Assembly: GCF_000426245.1 (NCBI RefSeq)
Contig: NZ_AUEZ01000012.1
Span: forward strand, 62,001 to 126,000
Source: Bradyrhizobium sp. Ai1a-2
Lineage (GTDB): Bacteria; Pseudomonadota; Alphaproteobacteria; Rhizobiales; Xanthobacteraceae
Length of the DNA: 64,000 nucleotides
Reading direction: 5' to 3'
Shown: positions 48,133-56,714 of the stretch, piece after piece
Position numbering within the stretch: position 1 is the stretch's first letter
How the letters are laid out: each line of letters opens with the position of its first letter
The notes under the pieces: generated by a model
Database searches by the model: none
The model's input: only the letters and a program-made list of their open reading frames with translations
What the model was told of the DNA's origin: nothing
Made by a program: the position numbers and the translations under genes

Positions 48133-48915
48133 CTACTCCGCCGCGAGACCCGTTGCGGCAACCTGCTCGCCTTCCTTGTTGTAATCGTGCACGACGCGGC
48201 CAAACGGCAGCGTCAGATCGGCGAGGAAGTGATGCGCGCCGACCACTCGCCGCACCGGAAAATCGGCAACCGGCGCATTGACATGCGGCACCAGATGCAA
48301 CCGGCCGGGGCCGATCCATGAGCCCTTGACGTTGATATCGGTCAGGTTGATCGCAACGAGCTGACAGACTTCGAGACGGCCGTCGACGCCCGGGATCATC
48401 TTCAGATTGATCTGCGTCTTCGACAGCGTGGCGCGGGTGATGTCGCCATTGCCCGCCATGCTCTCGTGCTTGTAGCCCATGGTGCCCATGGCGACGAGCT
48501 GGCCGGCATATTCCAGCGTGCCGGTCAGCGTGTCCTTGACGATCTCGAGCTTGGGATGGGCGTATTTCTTCGGAAATCCCCAGATCTCCCGGCCCGCCGC
48601 AATCGGCGGATCATCGTCGAGGTACATCTGCGAAACAAAATTGACCTCTTCGCCGTGCAAGCGCGCCGGGATCACCAGACCGGACTCGGTATAGCTGCCG
48701 AAGCCCGAACTATCAGGCATTTTGATCCACTCGTAATGCACGATCGGCTGATCAATCGGCTCGAGCGGCTCGGGCAATCCGGCACGGATCAACTCGGGAT
48801 CGGTCTCGTAGGTAATGACCAGAAATTCGCGATTGACGAAACGATACGGTCCTGCGGGATAACTCGGACCCGCGGCCGGCATCGACGGAAGCCTCAAAAG
48901 CTCTTCCCGGCGCAT
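48133..48915 (-). CDS. adc: acetoacetate decarboxylase
   Basis: 260 aa. Decarboxylates acetoacetate to acetone through a Lys Schiff base. REIWGFPKKYAHPKLEI holds the paired Lys (the first lowers the pKa of its neighbour). FVSQMYLDDDPPIAAG and the Glu-bearing VHYEWIKMPDSSGFGSYTESG match the family. It is divergent from the patatin gene; in related genomes such genes sit near hydroxybutyrate metabolism (from memory). Confidence 0.93.
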   Translation of the reverse strand: MRREELLRLPSMPAAGPSYPAGPYRFVNREFLVITYETDPELIRAGLPEPLEPIDQPIVHYEWIKMPDSSGFGSYTESGLVIPARLHGEEVNFVSQMYLDDDPPIAAGREIWGFPKKYAHPKLEIVKDTLTGTLEYAGQLVAMGTMGYKHESMAGNGDITRATLSKTQINLKMIPGVDGRLEVCQLVAINLTDINVKGSWIGPGRLHLVPHVNAPVADFPVRRVVGAHHFLADLTLPFGRVVHDYNKEGEQVAATGLAAE

Positions 48916-49067
48916 CGCAAATCCCCTGTTTGCAATTGGTCAGCCGAACGCTAGCGGCGGACATTGACACTGATATGAGGGATTTCCTTCAGCCGCATGA
49001 CCCGGCGTAGCTGTCATCAGCACGTCACGGGCACACGGAATCGTTGGCGCGCAGGGAGTGTCAGGAC

Positions 49068-50240
49068 ATGGATGTGCGTAGCCCACATTTCGACGAACAA
49101 GAAACTGCAACCTCCCATCGCGGCTGGCGGCCGGAGCGTTGCGACCGTGTCGCGCTGGTGCTGCAAGGCGGCGGTGCGCTCGGCGCCTACCAGGCCGGCG
49201 TTTACCAGGCGCTGCACGAAGTTGGTATCGAGCCGGACTGGATCTGCGGAGTCTCGATCGGCGCGATCAACTCGGCAATCATCGCCGGCAATCCGCCGGA
49301 GCGACGGCTGGAGCGGCTGCACACATTCTGGGACCGCATCACCAGCCGCAAGATCTGGCACTATACGCCGGACGGCGACATCTTCCGCAAAGCGCGCAAC
49401 TTCACCAGTTCGTTCATGACGACGGTGATGGGCCAGCCCGGCTTCTTCGCACCCCACACCACCAACCCATGGCTCAGCGCGGCCGGCGCCAGGACCGCCA
49501 CGAGCTATTACGACACGGCGCCATTGCGCGAGTCGTTGCTGGAGCTGGTCGATTTCGAGCGCATCAATTCCAAGAAGATGCGCTTTGCCGTCGGCGCCGT
49601 GAACGTGCTGTCGGGCAACTTCATCTATTTCGACAACGCGCATGACGAGATCATTCCCGAGCACATCATGGCGAGCGGCGCGTTGCCGCCGGCGCTGCCG
49701 ATGGTGAAGGTCGGCACCGACCATTTCTGGGATGGCGGCATCGTCTCCAACACGCCGCTGCAGCATCTGCTCGACCAGTCCGACAGCCGGAATTCGCTGG
49801 TGTTCCAGGTCGACCTGTTCTCGGCCCGCGGCGTGCTGCCCCGCGACATCCAGGACGTGATGGCCCGCCACAAGGACATCATGTATTCCTCGCGCACGCG
49901 CTACAACACCGACATGTATCGCAAGACCCACAATCTCCGCGCCCGCCTCTACAAGGCGCTGTCGAAGATTCCGGACGAGCAGTTGTCGGCGGAAGAGCGC
50001 GAACTGCGCGATTCCAACAGCGCCCTGCCGAGCATCGCGATCCTGCAATTGATCTATCAGCAGAAGGCCTATGAAGGCCACGCCAAGGATCACGAATTCT
50101 CGGGCACCTCGATGCGCGAGCACTGGATGAGCGGGCACGAGGACACCAAGCGCACGCTGATGCGGCGCGACTGGATCAAGATGCCCGACAACGGCATGGG
50201 CATCGTCGTCCACGACGTGCACCGCGAGAACGAGGTGTAA
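49068..50240 (+). CDS. patatin-like phospholipase
   Basis: 390 aa. Ser-Asp dyad lipase: oxyanion loop LQGGGALGAYQAG, nucleophile elbow GVSIGAIN, and Asp in FWDGGIVSNTPL. The C-terminal third (from about 300) with EERELRDSNSALPSIAIL is the DUF3734-type tail seen in rhizobial patatins. ATG at 49068 preferred over 49044. The partner adc gene suggests a place in PHB or ketone-body turnover, but this is inference. Confidence 0.88.
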   Translation: MDVRSPHFDEQETATSHRGWRPERCDRVALVLQGGGALGAYQAGVYQALHEVGIEPDWICGVSIGAINSAIIAGNPPERRLERLHTFWDRITSRKIWHYTPDGDIFRKARNFTSSFMTTVMGQPGFFAPHTTNPWLSAAGARTATSYYDTAPLRESLLELVDFERINSKKMRFAVGAVNVLSGNFIYFDNAHDEIIPEHIMASGALPPALPMVKVGTDHFWDGGIVSNTPLQHLLDQSDSRNSLVFQVDLFSARGVLPRDIQDVMARHKDIMYSSRTRYNTDMYRKTHNLRARLYKALSKIPDEQLSAEERELRDSNSALPSIAILQLIYQQKAYEGHAKDHEFSGTSMREHWMSGHEDTKRTLMRRDWIKMPDNGMGIVVHDVHRENEV

Positions 50241-50247
50241 TTCCAAG

Positions 50248-50332
50248 CGTCATTGCGAGCGGAGCGAAGCAATCCATGCCGCGACTTGTGGAGAGATGGA
50301 TTGCTTCGTCGCTTACGCTCCTCGCAATGACG
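50248..50332. repeat. palindromic repeat, CGTCATTGCGAG type, full copy
   Basis: Arms 50248-50277 (CGTCATTGCGAGCGGAGCGA and on) and 50296-50332 (ending CTCGCAATGACG). It separates the convergent patatin and carboxyltransferase genes. Related to 14001-14080. Confidence 0.85.
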
Positions 50333-50345
50333 GAGGGGCCGACGG

Positions 50346-51905
50346 CTAAGGCCGTGTCGACATGTTGCTCGGCGGCCCCGCTGTGCGGACCGGCTCCGCC
50401 AAACGCGCGAACTCGCAGAGCAGGGATCGCGTCCTGCGGGGATCGATCACTTCCTCGACCCAGAATTTCTCGGCCGAGCGAAATGGCGAGCGCAGCTTGT
50501 TGAGGCGATCCTCGATCTCCTTCAGCTTCGCCGTCGGATCGGGCGCCGCGTCGATGTCGGCGCGATAGGCGGCCTCGATGCCGCCCTCCAGCGGCAGCGA
50601 ACCCCAATAGGCCGACGGCCAAGCGTAGCGCATCGAGAAGCGGTTCGCCGGCTGGTGCACCACGCCGGCGACACCGAACGCGTTACGCACAATGATCGTG
50701 CACCAGGGCACGGTGCTCTGGTTGACCGCCGCCATCGCGCGCACGCCATGGCGGATGGTCGCGCTCTTCTCCGCCTCGAGCCCGATCATGAAGCCGGGGC
50801 AGTCCATCAGGTAGACCACGGGCAGATGGAAGGTCTCGGCGAAATCGACCCAGCGGATCACCTTCTGGCAGGCTTCCGCCGTCCACGAGCCGCCATAGTG
50901 GAAGGGATCGCTCGCCAGCAACAACACCGCCCTGCCCTCCAGCCGCGCCAGGCCGACAATGATCGGCTTGCCGAAATTCGCGCTCACCTCGAAGAACGAA
51001 CCCTTGTCGACCACGGCCTCGATGATCGGGCGCATCTTGTAGACCTGCCGGCGGTTGCGCGGCACGGCCTTCATCAGCGATTCCTCGACCCGTTCAGGAT
51101 CGTCGGTGCAGGGCACGGTCGGCGGCAGCTCGAACACCGATTGCGGCAGATAGGAGAGGAAGCGCCTCGCGCACTCGAACGCCTCCTCCTCGGTATCGAC
51201 CGCCTGGTCGATCGCGCCGGCGCGGGTCTGGATGTCGGCGCCGCCAAGCTCCTGCTTGGTCAGATCCTGCCCGAGCCGTTTCACCACCGGCGGGCCGGCG
51301 ACGAACATCGCGGAGCTCTTCGTCATCACCGAATAATGCGTGGCCGCAAGGCGTGCCGCGCCAAGGCCCGCGACCGAGCCAAGTCCGAGACCGACGACCG
51401 GTACGCGCGCGAGGTTCGCCGTCGTGTACCAGTACCAACGCGTGCCGCCGACGCCGCCGGGCAGGTTCGCCGCGCCGCGCGTCTCGATCGTCTTCACCGA
51501 ACCGCCGCCGCCGGAGCCTTCGATCATGCGGATGATCGGCAGCCGGAAATCATGCGCCATCTCCTCCGCCATCAATGGCTTGGCGGAAATCGACGCATCG
51601 GCCGAGCCGCCGCGCACGGTGAAATCGTCGCCGACCACGACCACAGGCCGGCCGTCCACCTTGGCGCGGCCGAACACACAGTTCGCCGGCGTCAGCTGCT
51701 TGAGCTCGTTGTTGTCGTCATATTCGGCGATCCCGGAAATGGCGCCGATCTCGTGGAAGGATTTCTGATCGACAATCTTGTCGATGCGCTCACGAACGGT
51801 AAGCCGGCCTTGATCGCGCTGTCGTTTGACCTTCTCAACGCCTCCCATCTCCCGCGCGAACGCTTCGCGCCGGGCGAGGTCGTCGAGTTCCGGCTTCCAG
51901 TTCAT
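50346..51905 (-). CDS. acyl-CoA carboxylase carboxyltransferase subunit
   Basis: 519 aa, crotonase-fold carboxyltransferase of the propionyl/methylcrotonyl-CoA carboxylase beta type. GGSADASISAKPLMAEEMAH and EGSGGGGSVKTIETRG make the N-terminal acyl-CoA site; KVIRWVDFAETFHLPVVYLMDCPGFMIG is the biotin side. The biotin carrier is encoded divergently at 52943; no biotin carboxylase gene is in the window, so the enzyme must borrow one. Its start is overlapped for 71 bp by the upstream IclR gene. Confidence 0.9.
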   Translation of the reverse strand: MNWKPELDDLARREAFAREMGGVEKVKRQRDQGRLTVRERIDKIVDQKSFHEIGAISGIAEYDDNNELKQLTPANCVFGRAKVDGRPVVVVGDDFTVRGGSADASISAKPLMAEEMAHDFRLPIIRMIEGSGGGGSVKTIETRGAANLPGGVGGTRWYWYTTANLARVPVVGLGLGSVAGLGAARLAATHYSVMTKSSAMFVAGPPVVKRLGQDLTKQELGGADIQTRAGAIDQAVDTEEEAFECARRFLSYLPQSVFELPPTVPCTDDPERVEESLMKAVPRNRRQVYKMRPIIEAVVDKGSFFEVSANFGKPIIVGLARLEGRAVLLLASDPFHYGGSWTAEACQKVIRWVDFAETFHLPVVYLMDCPGFMIGLEAEKSATIRHGVRAMAAVNQSTVPWCTIIVRNAFGVAGVVHQPANRFSMRYAWPSAYWGSLPLEGGIEAAYRADIDAAPDPTAKLKEIEDRLNKLRSPFRSAEKFWVEEVIDPRRTRSLLCEFARLAEPVRTAGPPSNMSTRP

Positions 51906-52809
51906 TCCTCTCCTCCGTCTTTATGATTTTGTTATTGTTCACGGCTGCCGGAACGGATTTTCGCTCGAGCCGGTTGTTGAAGATGCTGTTGTCGGCGCCT
52001 TCGAGCAGGCTTGCGAGTGCGGCACCGAGCTGCACCATCTGCGGCGCGACTTCCTTGTGCAGCCGCTTCTCGTCATACATCGCCGACAAGAGGCCGATCG
52101 TCGCGACGACATAGGTCTGGTATTGCGGCGACCACAGCGGCACCGCGACGCCGTTGATGTGCGGACTCCAGAGGCCGCAGGCGACGACATAGCCGTGCTC
52201 GCGCAAAAGGCGGCGATTGCCTTCGATGCGCGGCTTGAGCAGCTTCGCACCTTCGGAAATCTCGCGCTCCATCTCCGCGATCAGGGCGTCGCCGACCTCG
52301 GGCTCAAGCGCGGCCGTATAGGCATGACCAGCGGCGGTGGTCGTCATCGAGATCCGGCTGCCGGTGACCTCGTGCAGCCCGAGCGCATTCGCCGAGCGCG
52401 CATATTCGAGATAGACGAGCTGGAAGCGATCGGGGATGACGAAGCCGACAGTGCCGGGCAATTGCTCGGCGACGTCCTGCAGACGCTGACGGATCAGGTT
52501 GCGGAGCTGCAGGCCCTTCATCATCGCGGTGCTCATCGCCACCGCGCTCGGACCTATCCGATATTTCTGATCGCGCGGCAGATAGACGAGCTGTCCCATC
52601 CGCGTCAGCGTGTGCGTAAGCCGCGACACCGTCGATCGCGGCAGGCCACAGCGATTCGATATTTCGAGATTGCCGAGCCGCGCCTCGTGTCCCTCGAAAC
52701 ATCGGAGGACATCAAACGCGCGCGACACGACCTGGATCACATCGCCCTCGCCTGCGAGATCGCTGGCGAGCATTCCTTGACGGCTAAGCCGTTCCGAGCG
52801 CCTTCCCAT
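51835..52809 (-). CDS. IclR-family regulator
   Basis: 324 aa. N-terminal winged HTH (LGNLEISNRCGLPRSTVSRLTHTL), then the IclR effector domain with VGFVIPDRFQLVYLEYARSA and TTTAAGHAYTAAL. The last 24 codons lie inside the carboxyltransferase gene in another frame, which is unusual and may reflect loss of an earlier stop. It probably controls the carboxyltransferase, the divergent biotin carrier and the TRAP genes through the palindromes at 52824-52840 and 53292-53308. Confidence 0.88.
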   Translation of the reverse strand: MGRRSERLSRQGMLASDLAGEGDVIQVVSRAFDVLRCFEGHEARLGNLEISNRCGLPRSTVSRLTHTLTRMGQLVYLPRDQKYRIGPSAVAMSTAMMKGLQLRNLIRQRLQDVAEQLPGTVGFVIPDRFQLVYLEYARSANALGLHEVTGSRISMTTTAAGHAYTAALEPEVGDALIAEMEREISEGAKLLKPRIEGNRRLLREHGYVVACGLWSPHINGVAVPLWSPQYQTYVVATIGLLSAMYDEKRLHKEVAPQMVQLGAALASLLEGADNSIFNNRLERKSVPAAVNNNKIIKTEERNELEAGTRRPRPARSVRAGDGRR

Positions 52810-52823
52810 TTGTTATAGGCTCC

Positions 52824-52840
52824 ATTCCGCCACACGGAAT
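52824..52840. promoter_or_regulatory. 17-bp palindrome, candidate IclR operator
   Basis: ATTCCG-ccaca-CGGAAT lies 14 bp upstream of the IclR start. It has the shape TTYCGC-N3-RCGRAA apart from the central bases, as at 53292-53308. Likely autoregulatory site. Confidence 0.55.
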
Positions 52841-52913
52841 AAAATTCCACTTGCAGAACAAGCTACCTCAGGCAATGTGCCGCCACAACAAAAGCCGTTC
52901 GCAGAGCGCTATG

Positions 52914-52930
52914 CGTTTCGCGAAACGGAT
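52914..52930. promoter_or_regulatory. second palindrome before the biotin carrier gene
   Basis: CGTTTCG-CGAAACG (52914-52927) is a perfect 14-bp palindrome. Read as TTTCGC-GAA-ACGGAT (52916-52930) it also fits the TTYCGC-N3-RCGRAA pattern with one mismatch. It lies 12 bp before the carrier ATG, over its ribosome binding site. Confidence 0.45.
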
Positions 52931-52942
52931 GGGGAGCCTGGA

Positions 52943-53164
52943 ATGCCAGATATCAAGATCATCACCGAAGTGGCCGGCCGTGTATGCGCTATACCAGTGG
53001 CGGCCGGTGCCAGCATCGCCGACGGCGACGAGGTCGCGCTCGTCGAAGCGATGAAGATGGAGATTCCGGTGACGTCGACCGCCGCGGGCACCGTCAAGTC
53101 GATCCTCGTCAACATCGACGACGTGATCGCCGAGGGACAGGCGGTCGCCATCGTCGAGACCTGA
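52943..53164 (+). CDS. biotin carboxyl carrier protein (73 aa)
   Basis: A free-standing biotinyl domain with the biotin-accepting Lys in VEAMKMEIP and the paired glycines of the hammerhead fold (GTVKSILVNIDDVIAEGQAV). The ATG at 52943 (MPDIKIITEVAG) has GGAG six bases upstream; the longer frame includes the palindrome and is unlikely. Divergent from IclR; partner of the carboxyltransferase at 50346. A biotin carboxylase is missing locally. Confidence 0.9.
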   Translation: MPDIKIITEVAGRVCAIPVAAGASIADGDEVALVEAMKMEIPVTSTAAGTVKSILVNIDDVIAEGQAVAIVET

Positions 53165-53291
53165 CGCGCACACAATCAAAGTTCGATCCGCGACAATCTG
53201 TCCGGTGATGCGACGCGAGCAGCGGCGAAGGCCAACCGGCCGCGCCGTTGCCATCATCGCTATGCGATGCAATGATCCTCCCAAACAACAA

Positions 53292-53308
53292 GTTTCGCAT
53301 AGCGAAAC
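53292..53308. promoter_or_regulatory. 17-bp palindrome before the TRAP genes, candidate IclR operator
   Basis: GTTTCGC-ata-GCGAAAC is a perfect inverted repeat directly upstream of the ribosome binding site of the TAXI gene. It shares the TTYCGC-N3-RCGRAA plan with the sites near the IclR start. Confidence 0.6.
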
Positions 53309-53322
53309 ACCAGGGAGGAACC

Positions 53323-54468
53323 ATGATCCGTCGTCTGCTCGCGCTCGGCGTCACCTTACTTGCGTCCGCACCTTCACTCGCCGAAGACATCAAGCTGCCG
53401 CCGACGATGGGCGTGACCGCCTACGACACCGGCACCGCGGGATTCAACATCGCAGTCGGCGTCGGCAAGATGATGAAGGACAAGTACGGCACCGATCTCC
53501 GCGTGTTGCCAGCGGGCAACGACGTGGCGCGGCTGGCGCCGCTGCGCGCCAAGCGCGCCCTGATGTCGGCGATGGGGTCTGGCACCTATTTCGCGCAGGA
53601 AGGCGTGTTCGAGTTCGGCGCCAAGGAATGGGGACCGCAGCCGCTGCAACTCTTGTTGTCCTCGGTCGACTGCAACGCCGGCTCGCTCGGCGTGGCCGCC
53701 GATATCGGCGTCAAGGACATCAAGGATCTCAAGGGCAAGCGCGTCGGCTTCGTGGTCGGCTCACCCGCGCTGAACCAGAACTCGCTCGCCATCCTCGCCT
53801 TCGGCGGCCTGACGCAGGGCGACGTCAAGGCCGTCGAATTCGCAAGCTACGGCGCGATGTGGAAGGGCCTGATCAACAACGACACCGACGCTGCCTTCGG
53901 CACCACCATCACCGGACCCGCGAAGGAAGCCGAGACCTCGCCGCGCGGACTGATCTGGCCGCCGCTTCCGGCAGGCGACAAGGCCGGATGGGAACGGGTG
54001 CAGAAGGTCGGCTCATTCTTCTTCCCGCATCGCGCGACCTGCGGCGCCGGCATTTCGCCGGAAAAGCCGATCGAGCTCGGCAACTACCCCTACCCGATCT
54101 TCGTCGCCTATGCGTCGGTGCCAGCGGACCAAGTCTACGCCATCACCAAGGCAATGATCGTCAACTACGACGCCTACAAGGATTCCGCTCCGGGCGCGAG
54201 CGGGCTTGCCGCTGATAGGCAGACCAAGAACTGGGTCGTGCCGGTGCACGCCGGCGCGGTGAAGGCGCTGAAGGAAGCGGGCCAATGGAACGACCAGCAG
54301 GAGGCCCACAACAACGCGCTGTTCAAGCGCCAGGAAGCGCTCACCGCCGCCTGGGCGGAATATGGCAAATCCAATCCGTCCTCGGATGAGAAGGCGTTCC
54401 TGGAAGGCTGGATGAAGGCGCGCGCGGCAGCGCTTGCCAAGGCCAACATGCCGAACGGCTTTGAATAA
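53323..54468 (+). CDS. TAXI-family TRAP transporter solute receptor
   Basis: 381 aa, periplasmic. Signal peptide MIRRLLALGVTLLASAPSLA. TAXI-type features: GTAGFNIAVGVGKMMKDKYG near the N-terminus and SLGVAADIGVKDIKDLKGKRV. It should bind an organic acid for the fused permease encoded at 54617. GGGAGG ribosome binding site before the ATG at 53323; preceded by an IclR-type palindrome. The carboxylase neighbours suggest that the imported acid is carboxylated as its CoA ester. Confidence 0.9.
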   Translation: MIRRLLALGVTLLASAPSLAEDIKLPPTMGVTAYDTGTAGFNIAVGVGKMMKDKYGTDLRVLPAGNDVARLAPLRAKRALMSAMGSGTYFAQEGVFEFGAKEWGPQPLQLLLSSVDCNAGSLGVAADIGVKDIKDLKGKRVGFVVGSPALNQNSLAILAFGGLTQGDVKAVEFASYGAMWKGLINNDTDAAFGTTITGPAKEAETSPRGLIWPPLPAGDKAGWERVQKVGSFFFPHRATCGAGISPEKPIELGNYPYPIFVAYASVPADQVYAITKAMIVNYDAYKDSAPGASGLAADRQTKNWVVPVHAGAVKALKEAGQWNDQQEAHNNALFKRQEALTAAWAEYGKSNPSSDEKAFLEGWMKARAAALAKANMPNGFE

Positions 54469-54486
54469 AGCCGCACGCTTCCGCTG

Positions 54487-54589
54487 CTAGAGCGTGATGA
54501 CTTTTCTTTGAATCGTCATCCCGCTCTAGCTCTTTGTTTGAGCATGATCTTGTTCGGAAAACCGGTGTCCACTTTTCCGGATCATGCTC
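54487..54589. repeat. two adjacent palindromic elements
   Basis: CTAGAGCG/CGCTCTAG (54487-54494/54522-54529) enclosing GATGAC/GTCATC, then GAGCATGATC paired with GGATCATGCTC (54540-54589). The second matches the outer arms at 12778-12846. Together they fill the gap between the TRAP receptor and permease genes. Confidence 0.75.
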
Positions 54590-54616
54590 CAGCCAACGCC
54601 ATTGTGGGTATCCCTG

Positions 54617-56692
54617 ATGTCAGCTTCTCCGCTCGATAGCGCCGTGGCCGCGCCGCCGAAGAGGATCGAGTTTGAAGATCCCCACGCCGGCACCAGCAAC
54701 CTGCAGGAGGCTGAGGTCACGCGCGTGCGCAGCCTGCGCGGCGGCTGGCGCTGGGCGCTGGTGGTCGCAACCGCGGCCACCATCCTGCTCTGTATCAACC
54801 AGCAATTCTCGCTGCGCTTCCTGATCGGCTACACCCAGCTCAACACCGAATATTTCTATCTGCTGATCGCACTGATGCTGCCGTTCACGTTCCTGATCTT
54901 TCCGGGAACGGGCACGGCGCCGCTCGACCGGATTCCCTGGTACGATCTTCTCCTGTTCGTACTGACATTCGCAGCCGCGATCTGGCTGATGCTCAACATT
55001 CGCAGGGCCGCGCAGTTCGGCTGGGAATCCGATGGCGCGCCGCGCAACGTGCTCGTTGCCGGCGTCGTGATGTGGGCGGTGCTGATGGAGGCGCTGCGCC
55101 GCACTGGCGGCTGGAGCCTCTTGCTCAGCGTGTTCCCGTTCACCGTCTATCCGTTGTTTGCCGAAGCCAAATGGCTCGGGCCGTTCCGCGGCTCCGAACT
55201 CACCTTCGACCAGGCCACCGCCTACCACGTGCTTTCGGGCGAGAGCCTGCTCGGGATTCCGATCCAGGCTTTTGCCGATACCGTGATCGGCTTCCTCGTC
55301 TTCGGCACCGCGCTGATGATGACGGGTGCCGGAAAGTTCTTCATCAACATCGCCTTTGCGCTGTGCGGCACGTTCCGCGGCGGGGCGGCGAAGGTCTGCA
55401 TCTTCGCGAGCGGCCTGCTTGGCATGATGTCGGGCTCGATCATTTCCAACGTGCTCACCGCCGGCACCATGACTATCCCGGTGATGAAGCGCAGCGGCTT
55501 CCGCGCCTCCTATGCCGGCGCAATCGAGGCTTGCGCCTCGACCGGCGCGGTGCTGGCGCCACCGGTGATGGGCGCCACCGCCTTCGTGATCGCGCAATTC
55601 CTGAACATCAGCTACGCCGAGGTCGCGGTCGCCGCGATCATTCCCGCCGCGCTCTACTATATCGGCCTGTTCATGCAGGTGGACTCCTATGCCGCGCGCT
55701 ACGGCCTGAAGGGCATTCCGCGGGCCGAACTGCCACGGGTGCTCGATACCCTCAAGTCCGGCTGGTATTACGTGTTCGTCATCGCGCTCCTGATCGTGAT
55801 GCTGCTCTACTTCAAGCGCGAGAGCCACGCGCCGTTCTACGCCACTGCGCTGCTGCTGGTGCTGAACCAGATCTTCTCCAAGGAGACGCGCTGGACGCCG
55901 GCTACGATCGCGAAATTCCTCGAGGTCAACGGCCGCACCTTCGTCGAGCTGGTCGGCATCCTCGCCGGTTGCGGGCTTCTGATCGGCGCATTCTCGATGA
56001 CTGGCGTGGTCTCGAGCCTCGCCAACGACCTGCTGACGCTCGCGGGCGACAATGCCTTCCTGCTGCTCGCGATGTGCGCCTTCACCAGCCTGATCCTGGG
56101 GCTCGGGCTGACGACCACGGCCTGCTACATCTTCCTCGCAATCCTGGTGGCGCCGGCGCTGGAGAAGCTCGGGCTGAACCGAATGGCGGTGCACATGTTC
56201 ATCTTCTATTGGGGCATGCTGTCGTCGATCACGCCGCCGGTTGCGATTGCGTCCTTCGCGGCGGCCGGCATCGCCGGATCGCCGGCGATGAAAACCGGGT
56301 GGGAATCGATGTGGGTCGGCAGCATCATCTATTTCATCCCGTTCTTCTTCGTGCTGAACCCGGCGCTGGTGCTGCAGGGTCCAAGCCCCTATCTCGCCGG
56401 GCTTGGTCTGATGGCCCTCGCCGCCTTGGGCACGCTGTTCATCTGCGGCGGCATTCAGGGCTATCAGGCCTTCGTCGGCGATCTCAGCCGCGCAGGCCCG
56501 CTGGAATGGCCGCTGCGGGTGCTGCTCGTGATCGGCGGCTTCGTGGTGGCGACGCCGGGCGGCGGCATCATGCCGTTGTCGCAGATGCAGGTGACGCTGC
56601 TCGGCCTTGCCATCCTGGTGCCGACGGTCCTGATCGCGCTGCTGCTGGTCCGTCGGCAGCCGCTCATGGCGAACCAGTTGCGCGCTCCCTGA
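54617..56692 (+). CDS. TRAP transporter fused permease (4TM/12TM)
   Basis: 691-aa inner-membrane protein joining the small DctQ-like and large DctM-like parts, as usual for TAXI-type TRAP systems. About 16-18 hydrophobic segments. Large-subunit motifs: FGTALMMTGAGKFFINIA, SGLLGMMSGSIISNVLTAG and CASTGAVLAPPVMGATAFV. Na+ or proton-driven uptake with the receptor at 53323. The ATG at 54617 (MSASPLDS) is preferred to 54584, which lies in the repeat. Confidence 0.92.
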   Translation: MSASPLDSAVAAPPKRIEFEDPHAGTSNLQEAEVTRVRSLRGGWRWALVVATAATILLCINQQFSLRFLIGYTQLNTEYFYLLIALMLPFTFLIFPGTGTAPLDRIPWYDLLLFVLTFAAAIWLMLNIRRAAQFGWESDGAPRNVLVAGVVMWAVLMEALRRTGGWSLLLSVFPFTVYPLFAEAKWLGPFRGSELTFDQATAYHVLSGESLLGIPIQAFADTVIGFLVFGTALMMTGAGKFFINIAFALCGTFRGGAAKVCIFASGLLGMMSGSIISNVLTAGTMTIPVMKRSGFRASYAGAIEACASTGAVLAPPVMGATAFVIAQFLNISYAEVAVAAIIPAALYYIGLFMQVDSYAARYGLKGIPRAELPRVLDTLKSGWYYVFVIALLIVMLLYFKRESHAPFYATALLLVLNQIFSKETRWTPATIAKFLEVNGRTFVELVGILAGCGLLIGAFSMTGVVSSLANDLLTLAGDNAFLLLAMCAFTSLILGLGLTTTACYIFLAILVAPALEKLGLNRMAVHMFIFYWGMLSSITPPVAIASFAAAGIAGSPAMKTGWESMWVGSIIYFIPFFFVLNPALVLQGPSPYLAGLGLMALAALGTLFICGGIQGYQAFVGDLSRAGPLEWPLRVLLVIGGFVVATPGGGIMPLSQMQVTLLGLAILVPTVLIALLLVRRQPLMANQLRAP

Positions 56693-56714
56693 TTGCGTTG
56701 CACAAAAGGGGGCG

